Part shown: in pieces, positions 5,771 to 6,136 of the stretch
Numbering within the stretch: the stretch's first letter is position 1
Layout: each line of letters starts with the position of its first letter
Assembly: GCA_016280525.1 (NCBI GenBank)
Contig: JAEEGW010000343.1
Span: 1 to 6,136 of the forward strand
Reading direction: 5' to 3'
Source of the DNA: Clostridiales bacterium
Lineage (GTDB): Bacteria; Bacillota; Clostridia; Oscillospirales; CAG-272
Length of the DNA stretch: 6,136 nucleotides
Made by a program: the position numbers and the translations under genes
Notes under the pieces: generated by a model
Told to the model about the DNA's origin: nothing
Database searches by the model: none
Seen by the model: the letters and a program-made list of their open reading frames with translations, nothing else

Positions 5771-5804
5771 GTCCCTCCGGGACGTTTTGTGTCGCTGCGC
5801 GACA
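5771..5804. repeat. Two adjacent mini-hairpins
   Basis: GTCCC-TCC-GGGAC (5771-5783) and TGTCGC-TGC-GCGACA (5790-5804) are perfect arms of five and six bp with three-nt loops, separated by six nt. Neither has a proper T-run. The shared design (GTC...GAC ends, three-nt loop) suggests related repeat units. Confidence 0.6.
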
Positions 5805-5820
5805 TTTGGGGCTCCCCGCC

Positions 5821-5864
5821 CGTGAACCCCCAAAAACTCGGCAAGCTCGTTTTCGGGGAACCCC
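5821..5864. repeat. Direct repeat copy 1 (variable-centre hairpin unit)
   Basis: The unit starts with cgtgaacccccaaaaactc (5821-5839), has a variable centre ggcaag, then ctcgttttcggggaacccc (5846-5864). CCCC-AAAA-C can pair with G-TTTT-GGGG with a small bulge, so the conserved flanks are also stem arms. A near-identical second copy lies 139 bp to the right. Confidence 0.85.
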
Positions 5865-5898
5865 GGTCGCCCCCCTTACCGCCCCAAACCCCACCACC

Positions 5899-5924
5899 CC
5901 CCGTTGATCTCAACGGGGCTTTTT
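5899..5924 (+). terminator. Terminator-like hairpin with T-run in gene-free region
   Basis: CCCCGTTGA (5899-5907) and TCAACGGGG (5910-5918) are perfect complementary arms with a tight centre (effectively seven or eight pairs), followed by C and five T (5919-5924). The shape is that of a plus-strand intrinsic terminator, but no gene precedes it within 240 nt. It may be a back-up terminator for read-through from groEL, the end of a small RNA, or a repeat unit. Confidence 0.6.
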
Positions 5925-5938
5925 GCAGCTTTAGCTGC
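5925..5938. repeat. Small perfect hairpin abutting the terminator-like element
   Basis: GCAGCT (5925-5930) and AGCTGC (5933-5938) are perfect arms with a TT centre, starting on the base after the T-run at 5920-5924. Confidence 0.6.
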
Positions 5939-5959
5939 GCGCGCGGGCGTCCCCCCTTA

Positions 5960-6001
5960 CGTGAACCCCCAAAAACTCATTCCTCGTTTTCGGGGAACCC
6001 C
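5960..6001. repeat. Direct repeat copy 2 (variable-centre hairpin unit)
   Basis: cgtgaacccccaaaaactc (5960-5978) is identical to copy 1. The centre is attc instead of ggcaag, and ctcgttttcggggaacccc (5983-6001) is again identical. The 38 conserved bases match exactly and only the centre differs in sequence and length. The decamer ccccccttac also occurs twice (5870-5879 and 5951-5960), the second directly joined to this unit. Confidence 0.85.
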
Positions 6002-6022
6002 TACGCCCCGCGCGCTGCCCCT

Positions 6023-6037
6023 TCATTCTAAGAATGA
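6023..6037. repeat. Perfect 7-bp inverted repeat
   Basis: TCATTCT (6023-6029) and AGAATGA (6031-6037) are complementary around a single A, set between CCCC (6018-6021) and GGGAGGGG, which could extend the pairing imperfectly. No gene or promoter is attached to it. Confidence 0.5.
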
Positions 6038-6062
6038 TGGGAGGGGACAGGGGGGTAGACGA

Positions 6063-6095
6063 GCTTTGCGCTGCCGGGGGCAGATGAAGCAAAGC
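6063..6095. repeat. Nested hairpin near right edge
   Basis: Outer arms GCTTTGC (6063-6069) and GCAAAGC (6089-6095) enclose inner arms CTGCC (6071-6075) and GGCAG (6079-6083) with a GGG loop. Both stems are perfect. No coding role is apparent. Confidence 0.55.
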
Positions 6096-6136
6096 GAGGA
6101 AAGCGCAGCGGTCGAAAGAAATCAAGCACAGTCACG

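Larger units (their letters stand above)
5745..6136. other. Gene-free right end: mosaic of short palindromes and direct repeats, C-rich plus strand
   Basis: No reading frame here has a believable protein: the short frames are rich in Pro, Arg and Gly, lack ribosome sites and overlap repeats. After an A-rich stretch (5733-5766) the plus strand turns strongly C-rich to about 6022, then purine-rich. The stretch contains at least six perfect or near-perfect hairpins and one two-copy direct repeat, listed separately. It is unlike every other part of the window in composition. Confidence 0.7.

Noticed and set aside
5821..6001. CRISPR array
   Set aside because: Only two repeat copies about 140 bp apart, with structured rather than unique intervening sequence and no Cas gene.
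5789..6125. Short open frames in the right-end region (both strands)
   Set aside because: The products are Pro/Arg/Gly-rich, the frames run through the direct repeats and hairpins, and no start has a ribosome site.

Overview
The window reads as chromosomal DNA from a Clostridia-type Firmicute, most likely an uncultured gut lineage near Oscillospirales or Christensenellales. This rests on the GroEL/GroES sequence style, the CIRCE heat-shock operator, strong AAGGAGG-type ribosome sites, consensus sigma-A promoters, and secreted proteins with acidic linkers and dockerin/cohesin-type modules. The lineage placement is inference; no database was consulted.

Left half (1-3399, minus strand): three exported, apparently non-enzymatic proteins in the order 217 aa, 593 aa, then a gene cut by the left edge (first 265 codons present). 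A near-perfect sigma-A promoter (3467-3495, minus) drives the first gene. The first two are 21 nt apart; the third follows after 147 nt. The proteins share modules. A 'GW...GY.ID.G...G.H.L.V.VK.DDG' unit occurs once in the 217-aa protein and twice in the 593-aa protein. A second module (WLCE...GWWM...AFDGF.MACFA...LLDEDD) occurs in the 593-aa protein and in the truncated one. The 593-aa protein carries a two-repeat type I-like dockerin. The truncated protein appears to enter a cohesin-like domain just as the window ends. The 217-aa protein ends in a sortase-type tail (NPATSD, hydrophobic segment, RRIKVK). Together they look like parts of a cell-surface assembly: a wall-anchored piece, a dockerin piece and a possible cohesin piece.

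Middle (3400-3721): a divergent control region of about 320 nt, AT-rich, with back-to-back promoters, two strong inverted repeats between or beside them, and a CIRCE operator in the 5' leader of the rightward transcript.

Right half: groES (3722-4006) and groEL (4024-5652), a classic HrcA/CIRCE-type chaperonin operon, ending in an intrinsic terminator at 5669-5696.

Right end (5697-6136): no credible gene. It holds a run of short perfect hairpins, a two-copy direct repeat of about 42-44 nt with a variable centre, a terminator-like hairpin with a T-run, and a strongly C-rich plus strand. It looks like a mosaic of intergenic palindromic repeats.
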